From positions 18,389,001 through 18,453,000 of the forward strand of contig CM062219.1 of NCBI GenBank assembly GCA_031216445.1: a stretch of DNA of 64,000 bases. The letters are read 5' to 3'. Both the position numbers and the translations under genes were made by a program. The stretch is from Lateolabrax maculatus (taxonomy: Eukaryota; Chordata; Actinopteri; Acropomatiformes; Lateolabracidae). How positions within the stretch are numbered: position 1 is the stretch's first letter; each line of letters opens with the position of its first letter. Under the pieces are notes generated by a model that saw only the letters and a list, made by a program, of their open reading frames with translations, searched no databases and had not been told where the DNA came from. Positions 1 through 10,432 of the stretch are shown one piece after another.

Positions 1-134
1 CTGCGGTTCCTTTGTGAACCCTTGTAAGACTATTAAGTAAATTATGGCAGGTAGCAACTTGGTTTGTCTGAAAGTATGGTAATCAATTAATCAGTAAAAA
101 TAAGGTTAAGTAAAACAAACTAAACTTTAAAAGG

Positions 135-154
135 CCCCCCCCCCCCCCCCCCCC
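135..154. repeat. Poly-C tract (C20)
   Basis: Twenty uninterrupted C on the plus strand (G20 on the minus strand), inside the presumed first intron of the gene that starts at 463. Such tracts can form G-quadruplex structures, but they are also length-unstable in sequencing. Confidence 0.9.
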
Positions 155-356
155 TTACTAAGTTTTGCATCCTGGCAACATCATCTGTTGCTTCGCTGAA
201 CTAGGCTGGACAATCTATTTCTACAGCATGATCAGGATTAGTTAGAAATAAACAGCTGTAGCAGTTATTACAACAGGCAGTTCACTACTACTATGCACAA
301 GCTCTCTATGCATTCGGGTACAGGTAAAGACAAACACACACAGTGATCTAACTCAC

Positions 357-463
357 CCAGGGGGTCTCCACAGTTTCCTGCCGGGTGGCAAAAGCTCCCT
401 TTTGTTCAGGGGTACAATCCCTATGGCTGCCTGCATGATCGTGATGAACTTCTTAAACTTCAT
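357..463 (-). CDS. First coding exon of a gene running off the left edge; possibly tjp2 (ZO-2)
   Basis: Reading the minus strand from an ATG at 463 gives 35 codons plus two bases, starting MKFKKFITIMQAA and ending GRKLWRPP, and then a strong donor (GG|GTGAGT) at 357/356. The next exons must lie below position 1. The peptide carries no recognisable domain; it is basic and hydrophobic, like an isoform-specific N terminus. In human chromosome 9 the same-strand order is PIP5K1B, FXN, TJP2. Here the minus-strand gene directly downstream of pip5k1b begins in this exon, so an alternative first exon of tjp2 is the leading guess. No frataxin coding sequence was seen between them. The exon itself is well supported by ATG, open frame and donor; the gene name is inference. 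Confidence 0.5.
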
Positions 464-639
464 CTTCTAATTCTTCTTGAACGACGACAGCGTCACACAC
501 ACCGCACTGCTCTGACTGCTGCTATACTTCCATCACTCATCTTCTAACAAAGTGCAAGACAGATTCAACAGCTCCATGTTTTTTTTCATGTCGTTCAGCA
601 TCGAGACTACAAACTTGTCCGCCTTTGCCGCCTCAGTGC

Positions 640-900
640 ATCACTTTCTCCATGACAACGGAACAAATATTCAGCACCCAGAGCGGCGAGGTCCTTGTGG
701 CGTGGCTACTACGAGCCCTGTCCTGCGACGGGCGACTCTGACAGATGTCCTTTTGCCTTTTCTGATCGAGGGAGGATAAAAGGAAAACAAATGGCCACGT
801 TCCTGCCGGGCGGTGGGCCGGCCGAGGGGGGATGACAGCACGTCACTCTTACATAATTCCGAAGCTTCTCTGGACATTACACTAATGAAAACGCAGCCTC
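640..900 (-). promoter_or_regulatory. GC-rich region upstream of the 357-463 exon, possible promoter
   Basis: This stretch is richer in GC and CpG than its surroundings (for example around 686-735 and 800-835). On the minus strand it contains a TATA-like CCTTTTATCC at about 774-783, roughly 310 bases upstream of the start codon. Promoter activity is an inference from composition and position only. Confidence 0.25.
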
Positions 901-3840
901 TGCCACTGCTGCTGCAGCTGCAGCAGCCGCTGGGATAATTGTGGTACTAAGCCCTGACAGATCATGCATGCTCCCCGCCCCCTTCTCTTATAATCCCCCA
1001 ACCAGGCTTAGTCTTCTTGCCATTTACACCCGGACAGACCCTACTTCACCCACACATCCTCGCACAACTATCCACCAGGGCTAACCCCTTACGGAGGTTT
1101 CTTAATGACAAAACTACTTCTAAACAAATGTAAGCTGTAATCAATCTGAACTTGAGGATCTAAGTGTGCACAGGGACAGATGTGTGAGTACAGAACACGT
1201 TTTCAGCCAGTGTCCAGATTTTGGGTACGCTTCGTTTTGAAATCTGCTCTCAGTACTTTCTCCAGCTGCTTTGGCAACTTCTTTGTGAGGAATTATATCT
1301 AACAGTTGCAGTAATTAAAGGATAAAACTATATATTTTCTTGTTGTTGATGAAAATACCCATTTTGGCGTCTCATACCCTTTCGTAATGCCATCACTGAA
1401 TAAAGCCCACAGTGAATGTGTAGTCATTTTTAAATACAGCTGGGCATGATAGTTTTTGGCAAACACTACTCAAACAGAAGAAAATAGAGCATTAGTTTGG
1501 GACTTTTTTCAACTGTGGATTGATACACATTTGTAGTAATTAAGTACTGTATGTACATGTCACCAGGTGCAACTTTGTGGCTCATTGATGTGTTTTAAAT
1601 AGTTTTTATACAACAATGAAGCCCATGGCACAGAGGAATAAGATATATCAGGCTTTGGATAAACACAGAATCATTAGTCGGATAAGTTAATTGTTGATTT
1701 TGGTCTTTTCATGTGATCATGTCATCTTTTTCTGTTGACTATAATAAAAATATAGAATACCACCAGACTTATCATTTAACACAAATTTAAGCAATCTAGA
1801 CAATCTTTATTATATCTTGCAATTAATTTAGGTTCCTGCTAATTTTCTGCAAAAATCACCAGCTTATCCACATACAAATAATCAAATTCAGAACCACCGT
1901 AGTCTAAAAAAGAAATCAACCCTCAATCTCCACACCCAAACTTCCTTGTTACTACAGTGAGGAAGACTTTTTCTTCCTAGAACAGACACAACTGGCTGTG
2001 TATCACTTGAACCAAGCTTGTCTAATAATGATAAAATTACAGATTTTTTTTATATGTAATACTTTTATATATTATTTATTCTTACGTAATAAGTAACTTC
2101 TTTAAAACATAGCATTTATTTTCTAAAGTGACTAGCAATTTCACTTTAATTCCACACAATGACTTAAATTTATCGCAAACTCACACAAAAATTGTGGCAA
2201 ATTTTAGCAGTTTTTGGAAAAGCTGCTGCAAATTAAATAATTTTGGGCCATAATAAGAACTTAAGATCCTAGAGGAACTACCTTAAGATTTTACTGGCAC
2301 TTTTTCCGACTGAGGCCAGACCGAAAATAGCACTGTGTGAAAAACAGCAGCGACGGGGCGCTGCCATGGATTCAAATCCAGCCATGGATCTCTGTTGCAT
2401 CTCTCCACTATAACTTTCCAATAAATGGCAGAAATAGCCATAAAAAAACTAATAATTTTAACTGCAGCTACCTAATTATTTTTTGCTCCAGCAAAAACAC
2501 ATGTGGTGGCCTAGCAAAAACTTGAACCTGGCTCAGCTTTGCAATGCTGCATCTCATTTTTGATGCAGTTTTCAGTCTGAATGCTCAGTAACAGGACGCT
2601 GGAACATTTTCTGGAAACTGTCTTTAAGACACATAAAAAAGCTGATGGAGCACACTGGAAAACAGCTTTATGTCATAAAGAGGATGTGGCCTAAAAATCC
2701 GATCTCTCTTTCACAGACCTCAATTTGCAGGCTGTTTTATCATATGCTTTGCACTCATTCAATAGTTTTGTCATTAATAAACTTCCATAAAGCGTCCCCA
2801 ACACTCTCCCTCCCCCTGATAAGTAGAGCACTTCTTCACTCCCACACTTGTGCAAACCCCAGTGTGCATGGCACGCCACCGCACAGATTAAATGTCTGTG
2901 TCTTGTCGTCCCTGAGTCACCAGCTGACAGCAGGCCGCCTTGTCCTGAGAGGTTTCAAATAAATAAATAATCTCTGTGGCCTCTTGATGATCTGCCAGCC
3001 AATGCAAACTCTGGACGGGATTTATATTCCAGCAGCTTGGACGTCTGGATTACGGCTCTGGATGGTCGAGCCATGAGAGCTGCTGCAGATTTCACTGAGC
3101 AGCAGAAATCCCTCAGCACTCCTAGGGGGACATATAAGGGCTGAAAATACGAGGGGGCGCAGCGGGGGAGGCAACAAAAATAACAGGCGTCTATTTTTGA
3201 AAACGTTGGGTCACAACAAGCACAAAGGAAATGAAGGAGAGGGGTTTTTCAAGTCCACCCTGTGTGTCATCTTTGTCAAAAGGAGCCCAGATTAGGAGTC
3301 TCGTCTGGGCTGAAAGCACAGATGAGACCAAACCATAAAGCTGTGCACAATTCACACAGCAGCATGACATTCACAAGCGGCTTTATCATAATCCAACACC
3401 TTACAGTAATCTCACAGAGAACACTCATCCAACCCATACCGCATCCAGACACAGGAGAGTGTGTATGTGTATGTTGAGTGATACGCACACCACACAGATG
3501 AACGCGTGCAGAAACACAACACGCAATCAACAATCACACAACACGCAATGGCACACAATCACACCTGTGCACATCGGTTACAGTGCTCGATGAGTGAAAG
3601 TGTCCGCAATCCATAACCGACAAATCTGTAAGATTTATCCGTTTTTGTTTTCTTCAACCACACTTCATTATTTTGTTTTTTATTGTTGTTAAAGACAATT
3701 GACAAGGCATCTACTAAAGCAACTGCCACAGTGTCTTGGGCATATCGGGATTGGTGTGTATTTGTGGCCACACCACCTACTGTAGAGTAAGGCTCTGTTC
3801 CAAGACTGGATTATTAGTTATAGCATTGTTACAAATGTCA
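900..3840. other. Intergenic or 5' flanking DNA, no gene seen
   Basis: AT-rich sequence with only short chance ORFs. No exon with matching splice sites and a recognisable product was found on either strand. It lies upstream of the minus-strand exon at 357-463 and downstream of pip5k1b; part of it would be intron if the CpG block at 6.9 kb is an upstream promoter of that gene. Confidence 0.5.
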
Positions 3841-3849
3841 ATGGGAGTT

Positions 3850-4160
3850 TGAAATTTGAATGAACCCGGACATTCCAGTTTTAATTCGGCTCTCTATAGT
3901 CCGACATATAACGTCTCGTAAAACCACAATGTGTTGTTTGTTTTTGTACGGATTGAAGAAACGAGATATATACTATGTTAATTATGGAAGTTTAGAGGTG
4001 TTGATATGTGGATATTGTTACATTCCAAAGGACCAGGCTATTTCCCAATGTTTCTAAGCTAACTGTCTGCGGACTGTAGCTTTTTATTTACGGTACAGGT
4101 ATGACAGTGGTATCAATCTTCTCATCCAAATCTCAGTAAGAAAGCAAATAAGCTTAGTCT
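3850..4160 (-). repeat. Dispersed repeat family A, copy 1
   Basis: Matches copies at 12.6, 32.95, 45.25 and 60.5 kb. Shared pieces in minus orientation include a 'gataccactctcat'-like block (here reverse-complemented around 4105-4130), a 'ctaattaacat'-like block near 3975-3990 and a 'caaacaacacattgtggtttta'-like segment near 3915-3940. This resembles a very common percomorph non-autonomous element that often starts TTAAAGGAATAGTTTGACAT. Class not determined. Confidence 0.7.
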
Positions 4161-4269
4161 GATATTCTGAACCAACAGAGAACAAACACTGCAGCTCTGC
4201 GGAGCATTTTATCTTTTTTTAGCTCACAGATTTGGTTTTATGGCACATTGACTGTTGACTGCTTCAGTC

Positions 4270-4530
4270 TCTGAGCTCTCATCAACTTCGTCTCAAGGAG
4301 CAGCAGGCAGCTGATCTCAGCAGACAAGCTCCGATAAATCCACTGTATGCTACCTGCCAGGCAAAAGAGACAGATATCTTTCTCATCAGTTGGTGGAGAC
4401 AAACACAGCTAAAGGGAGAGCGAATATTGAACTTACATTTATCAGGTGGACACAAACACGACTCCAATGGGATGATAATGTTGCTCTGTGTCTGCTGGAT
4501 GTGGAGGCCGGCAGTTGTTTACTAACTCGT
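4270..4530 (+). repeat. Dispersed repeat family C, copy 1
   Basis: Shares with 31.42-31.80 and 35.44-35.77 kb a run containing 'cagcagctgttt'-like, 'agttggtggagac' (4388-4400), 'gagcgaatattgaacttac'-like and 'aggtggacacaaacacgact' (4444-4463) segments in the same order. An interspersed repeat; no coding potential seen. Confidence 0.6.
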
Positions 4531-5640
4531 TCACCACAACAACTTAATAAGGCGATAATAGTCTTTTATAGACATTGCAAGACAGCCCAAATTGTTCTCA
4601 ACTACCAAATAAGTACAGCCATCTGCTACAGTCGGCGCACTCAAGAGCAACAAACCTGCATATTCGCACAATCTTCTTTTTAATCTTTCACTGCATGCTG
4701 TCATGCACAAACACTTACGTCTTCTACGGCAGTGCCATCAATTTGGTTTAGCACAGATGGTTGCACGATGGGGACTTGTAGTCATTTCCTTTCCAAGATT
4801 TGAACAACGTGTTAAGCTTCTTGGCTTTTTTTTTTTTTTTTTGGCTCTGCTGCATTTTCAAAACTACAACATGAACGATTTTAATCTTTTGAAACCTTGC
4901 AGTGATCTCTGCATGCACATACAGCCCCACCAAGGCACTGGCCTACTCATCGGTAGTAATTTGTGTAATACTTAAAGTGCAGATTATGTATGACTATATT
5001 TTTTACAGTGTACTTTATTCAAATATACCCAAATTATGAATGCAAACTGCATCAAACCTGCAGGTCAGGGCTTTTATTTTTTTTAAAGTCTTAAATTCTG
5101 AAAGAGGAAGGAGTGTGATTCATTCTTCCACCTAATTCCTCTGTCACTGCATGTTTTCACTATTTAATGAACTCTGTGAAGGTGTTCTATTTTTTCCACA
5201 GGCTGAGCAAATGTAGCCGGAGCTGTTTTGATGCTTTTACATAAGCAATTTGTTTCTTTGCCCCTTGTCACTTCCCCACGTGCTGGAGTAGTGCTGTAGT
5301 GCTGCATTACTAAAGCCCAAAACCATTATGCAATGTCCATATGCAACGCGTGTGTGAGCCAGATGGAGGGACAAATGCCACTCACAAATCTGTGATGACA
5401 GTGTAGAGAGAGGGAAAAACAGAGGAAAGAGAATCAGTGTGTGCACGTGCCCTCCACAGGTATAATCTGGATCAGGGGACAGGAGGTGACCTGGAGAGGC
5501 CAGCTACAAAAACTAGAACACAATGACATTTTACAGTTCTGCATTAAACAAAAGCCTGTTCTCCCTGCTGCAGGTTTTTGTTTTCAACAGATGGTAAAGT
5601 CAAACCATGCAAGTTGAAGAATCAGAGAGCAGCTCAGTTT
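4530..5640. other. No gene seen; poly-T and unique DNA
   Basis: Contains a poly-T run at about 4828-4843 and otherwise unremarkable sequence. Short ORFs here have no splice context or recognisable motifs. Confidence 0.45.
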
Positions 5641-5644
5641 AGAT

Positions 5645-5772
5645 ATCGAATGAAACTCTGTCCCTCCCTGCTGAATTTGAGGTACTTGCCCAAGGACACA
5701 GAGGAGCCGAACCACTGAACCAACAACCCTGCGATTAGTGCACAACCCGCTTGACTTACTGAGCCACAGCCT
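5645..5772 (-). mobile_element. tRNA-derived SINE fragment
   Basis: On the minus strand from about 5772 the sequence runs GGCTGTGGCTCAGTAAGTCA, an A-box-like RNA polymerase III promoter, then a degraded B-box-like TTGGTTCAGTGGTTCGG about 45 bases on, then 'tgtccttgggcaagtacc'. This is the layout of a widespread teleost tRNA-derived SINE head. It is degraded and not a functional tRNA gene. Confidence 0.65.
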
Positions 5773-5776
5773 GGTG

Positions 5777-5942
5777 TAGGCTTTTTTATTACAGAAGACA
5801 TTCTGACATGTCACAGTGGTAGAAACACAGGGCGTAAATAATAAAATGAACAATGGCTGAATTCCATTTAGTTGCTTCAGTTTCAGGGTCCTGGTACTGT
5901 GCATGCTGGCTCACTGCCATGGCTTACTGGGACACTTGTATA
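5777..5942. repeat. Dispersed repeat G, copy 1
   Basis: Closely similar over about 165 bases to 19240-19412, in the same orientation: both contain 'agacattctga.atgtcaca', 'taaataataaaatgaa.gatggct.aattccatttag', and 'tgcttcagtttcagggtcct.gta.tgtgcatgctggctcactgcca' type segments. The copy at 19.2 kb lacks the adjoining SINE. Confidence 0.75.
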
Positions 5943-6297
5943 GGACAAAGCCATGTTTCCTGCCATGACAAGTCAAAATGTTAGGCTTTGAGACAGTATT
6001 TACAACACTCAGACCATGACATTTATAGAAAATGTAACATAACAGTAAAATAAATACTTAAAATGTGAATAAATAATATATTCAAAAAATGTCTTGGGAG
6101 GGATGGGGTTGCTGTCGGTGAATTTGTACTCTTGACCTTAGTATTTCTAAAATTCTGGCTACTGCCCTGACCACAACTTCAAATATGATACATAACATGA
6201 TTTAAAAAAAAAACACAATATATAAAAGAACTGTGGAAAAAACAAAAATTAGGTACACTTCGCTAAAACTATAAAATGCAACGGTCAAATACAACAG

Positions 6298-6395
6298 TCC
6301 TGCAATAAATCCTCCCTACATGGAGGTTATAATGTTTTAACTTTATGGTCATTTGGGACATTATATCCTTCATGAAGGCAGGATTTATTGCAGGA
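6298..6395. repeat. 98-nt imperfect hairpin (pre-miRNA-like or foldback)
   Basis: The outer 16 bases at 6298-6313 (TCCTGCAATAAATCCT) are perfectly complementary in inverted orientation to 6380-6395. The next 22 bases inward pair at about 18 of 22 positions. Arms of about 38 nt therefore close on a loop of about 22 nt centred near 6347. A DNA-transposon foldback remnant is as likely as a microRNA precursor. Confidence 0.6.
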
Positions 6396-6635
6396 ATGAA
6401 CTTGCGCTGCATTAGTTTCCAGCCAGGTGTAGCTGGCTGCGAAGTGTAAGCAGTAACTCCTGCTGTCAGATCCATGGAGTGCAGGAATGACTCTACCCTG
6501 CCAGAGGAGGAGGCCTCAACCAAGGCTGACAAAATGGAGTACTTGGGTGATGGCTTAGTCACTTCGGTCAAGTCATTTAACTACTCAGAAACTAAGTATG
6601 GCTGCCACGAAAGGCTGGCTGCAAACCGGTTAAAA

Positions 6636-6636
<1 letters not shown>

Positions 6637-6689
<53 letters not shown>

Positions 6690-6711
6690 CACACACACAC
6701 ACACACACACA
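6637..6711. repeat. CT/CA microsatellite
   Basis: A CT stretch followed by about 30 CA units, interrupted by CTCT at 6687-6690. Simple repeat; ORFs across it are artefacts. Confidence 0.95.
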
Positions 6712-6889
6712 AAGAACCTCTTGTAAACAAGAGTACAATGGAGGCTCAGCCCCAGGGCAGACAGAGGCCTGAACACACTGTAGGTCACACTGAGTCTACC
6801 TGTGAGACGAATAACAGCCTGCTGCCTTTAAGGGCAGGGTAAAAAAAAAAAAAAGTTACTTATTATTTAAACCGCCTAAATAAAAAGCC

Positions 6890-7190
6890 CCATGACCCCT
6901 CCGCGCAATGGTATACTGCCCTGACTCGGCTGAGCGAAGTGAGCAGTGAGCGGCCCGCGGCTCGGTGGACTCACCAGGTGAAGCTCCGTCCGCCTCCTGT
7001 TCCCGCGCGACCACAGCAGGTGAAACCCAACCGCGGGGCAGCGGACGTGAAGGCCGCAGGTGAGGGCGCCGGGTTTCCACGGGACGACGTTTAGGAGAGT
7101 ATTTAGATTTGGTCCGGTCCGGACAACGTAGAGCGGCGAGAAAAAACACTTCCTGGTTCCCGCAGGTATGTGGGCGTGGTTTACAGGCTG
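6890..7190 (-). promoter_or_regulatory. CpG island with a candidate noncoding first exon
   Basis: A 300-base block with dense CpG (for example 6951-7075) in otherwise AT-rich DNA. On the minus strand TTCACCTG|GTGAGTCC around 6971-6974 is a strong splice donor, so a 5' noncoding exon could begin in the island and splice to the coding exon at 463, which has weak acceptor-like sequence just upstream. Island is seen; transcription and direction are inferred. Confidence 0.45.
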
Positions 7191-7191
7191 C

Positions 7192-7193
<2 letters not shown>

Positions 7194-7226
<33 letters not shown>
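7194..7226. repeat. GT microsatellite
   Basis: About 16 uninterrupted GT units at the edge of the CpG island. Confidence 0.95.
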
Positions 7227-7229
<3 letters not shown>

Positions 7230-9980
7230 CACCAGTGTAGTTTCGGCTGTGAGTCGGTTTGGGTGCGGCAGGTGGTGTCACCCACGCGGTCACCTGTGTG
7301 GGTGACACGGTGACTCAGTTCACTGTGGACATGGCCGGCTGTAAAATCAGCAGGAAGAACGGAAATCCCCCCATCGAGCATCGAGTGGTGCAAAGGCACT
7401 GTTGAAGTGAAAGGAATTATAATATTATTATTTGGACAAAGGAATTGTGTTTTTGACGGGGCTAAACCTGCTTACCAAACTTTGCACATGCAAAGTGAAA
7501 AGCTATGTCATTGAAATGGAATTAAATAAAGCAACAACGACAACAACAACGTAAAAGTAAAATACAAGAAAACTACACTTTCATGTTTACATTTGTAATA
7601 AATGAATAAATAAAACGCGTTAGTGTCTTCATCACAACAGGCACGTGTTTCACAGATGGAGGACCAAAGGTGTCGTGTAAATGGTTATAAAACATTCTAT
7701 TAATCGATATCTTATTGGGAAATAACAGAAATTAATGAAATATTAAAAAAAAGAAAATTATATTATCAGTAAATCAATTAAATTGGGCCTGTAGGTTGTT
7801 TCATTATTTGATCTTTGAAATGAGCAAATTAGGTTTATAATGTCAATAATATCATCACGTGCATATATCAGGTGAATTTATCACACGTGAAACGTCTAAA
7901 CCCCACAATCTATGTCACTTTTCCACATATGAAATGTTGTTCCTTAAAAGAAAAGTAAGTCATGCTCCTCTTAGTGGCCTTTTTTCTTGAGCTTTCTACT
8001 ACATGTCACAGTCTTCCATTTTCTGGTGCTATAAAAAACCTCCAGTCTCCAATTCTGTCAAATTCATTTTCCTGCCTCTCGGATTACAGGATCCTGGATC
8101 AACTGGAAAAGCTAGGATAATAATGGCAAATGTGCATTTGCATACCAAATGTTGCAATGCAAATGTTCGCCAATAGTGACACCAATATTCATCCATTAAC
8201 CCAACAGTGCCACCTCTGCACTCATTTGTTCTATTGTTTGCTCCTACTCATGTAGTATACATGTACATGGTACAAAACCATCAGCAGGCTGTAATTTGGC
8301 TCTTGTCTGACTGGTTTAACCTGCTCAGGTTAAGACTCTGACATGTCTGATGTTAGAAAAACTCTGTAATTTCTCCTTTTCACAATGAAACTCGATCCTC
8401 AATCCTCACAACGCTGTGTCATCTGAGGAATTGAAGTAAAAGTCATGGTACACCTGAGAAGGGAAACAAATGCATATATAATCCCTGAACAAATTCTTCA
8501 GTAATATAGGCAAATCTATTGTTTTATATCTGCGTACCAACATTTTCACAAAATGTAAATTTACAACTAAAGTGACACACTTTAAAACAGAGAATAAGCA
8601 CATGTACGTTGTTCATTTCCACCTCTGGCAGATGTTTTCACCCAAGTCAGATTAACCTAAATCCTCTAAACCTGCAGTGTTGGCTTCACGCTCTGCTCTG
8701 TAAAACCATCAGTGGGTGAAGAGAGACACTCGACATTACTGCACATTCAAAATGAAATTGAACCAGTCAGATAGACCCACATTTAATAAACGTGGATGCA
8801 CAACATACGTTTATCTTTACTGCGACTTTGATATTATCCAGAAAGAATCAGACGACATGTAAAACCAAGACATTCATTTAATCATCCTATAATGTATTAG
8901 TATGAGTAGTGGACAGGGCACACCTGGCAAATCTTGCCATCCCCATACTGCATCCTTTTTTGTACAGTCTATGATTGTGTCATTGCTGCGCCCCCCTGTG
9001 TCTAAATATAATATGACAACTGATGTAAGTGAGACTTTTGATACCTACACAACTTTATAGAATTAAACAGCAATTTGCTGGTAATGTCGGGGCAATGGGT
9101 GTTCACTCTGGTTAAACACACACAAATATATTAAGCACATTTTTAATTTCTCACTTAACTTCTCTCTTGCCTTTTTTTGTGCTGGAAGATCCCTTTCTCT
9201 GTAGCACTTCTCAATGAGTCAATTACTTTATTTCATTTCTTAATGGGCCCAACGAGAGGAGCCAATAGGCCCCGCCATTCCTAAAGCCCCTGTTTTTACA
9301 TTTACTTCACTTATTTTATGATGAAACTACATATTGCATTTTCTTTTTTTAATAAAACATTATGTATGTTGTATGTATGTGTATGTTTAAGTGTGTTTGT
9401 TTTCTTGTAATTATGAATGTATATATTTTGATAATACATAACATGTATTATATGTGTATATATGTATGTGTATGTATGCAGTAATGTATTATCAAAATGT
9501 TAGATAGACACAAAATTATAATACTCAAAAAATAATTCAATTTCAAGAACATTAATATTAATTTATTTCACAGATACAAGTTCAAAGTATTGCTATAACA
9601 CAGTTGTAGGCCTATAAATTTAATCAAAGTACAGAAGGTATGTAGATAAAAAGAAAACAGTTGATGAAGAAAAGAAAGTATGGAATACATCTTCTTATAA
9701 CAAGAAACTAAGCAAATACTTTTTTTTTCATGCTGGAAGCAGATTCTGCATGTATGAAAAATAAAAATACACAGCGGATAAAGAATAAATTATTTGTTTT
9801 AAAATCAATTCTACATAAACTTTATAAGGGTATAACACACTGTATCACTCATACATATTTGAATGTCTCGACAGATGAATTGGCATTTTTCAGTCAGATC
9901 CCTGAAACCAGAATGATGGTTCAACATGGCTCTACATAATCATATGATTTGAAAATAACAGCAGACAATCATTTGTCCTA
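7230..9980. other. Intergenic DNA, no gene seen
   Basis: AT-rich. Includes a TG/TA low-complexity patch at 9360-9480 and an inverted repeat whose 14-base arms are TTTTGATAATACAT (9426-9439) and its complement (9484-9497). A frataxin gene would be expected here by human synteny, but no frataxin-like peptide was seen in any frame. Confidence 0.45.
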
Positions 9981-10432
9981 TAGATAATTAAGTCACAACA
10001 CAGTTTATTTCTTCAGGGATCCAGCCACTGAGGAATTTGAACATTTGCACATAAAATCAGCATCCAAGAGGAGCGTTCAAACTGAAACTCATGTCTTTTT
10101 GTTAGCACGGTTGTTAAATTAGCAGCAAATTGTGCAGTAACAGGAGAAGAAACAGTTTCATAGTGTTTTATATTAACACAAGGTTCAGCAATTGTACCGC
10201 ACATGAACACAGACTGTAACCCCATCTGTTGATAATAGGATTTCGACAAAAGAACCAGTGATTTGGCACATTTAGTTTCAAAAAGGAAACAGAGGCACGG
10301 GGGTGATGCTCACAGTGGAGAAACTTGTAGTCTGTGTTACATTTACACTGTTGTGAGGTCCTGATGTCTCGACACCGTGGGGCCGGGAGGTCAGAGGTCA
10401 GATGTACAGGAGCCATCACTCATTTCTCCTCA
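9980..10432 (-). other. pip5k1b: pip5k1b final exon: stop codon and 3' UTR
   Basis: After a good acceptor (TTCTTATTTTCTAG) the minus strand reads TGA at 10432-10430, so splicing from CTG at 13335 gives ...DVYL-stop. An AATAAA signal lies at 10009-10004, giving a 3' UTR of about 430-450 bases. The acceptor, the exact stop and the poly(A) signal together support the call; a transcript would confirm it. Confidence 0.7.

Noticed and set aside
5645..5772. tRNA gene on the minus strand
   Set aside because: Only A/B-box-like promoter parts of a SINE; no cloverleaf with paired acceptor stem.
6474..7399. ORFs with HTHTHT runs
   Set aside because: Produced by the CA/GT microsatellites at 6637-6711 and 7194-7226.
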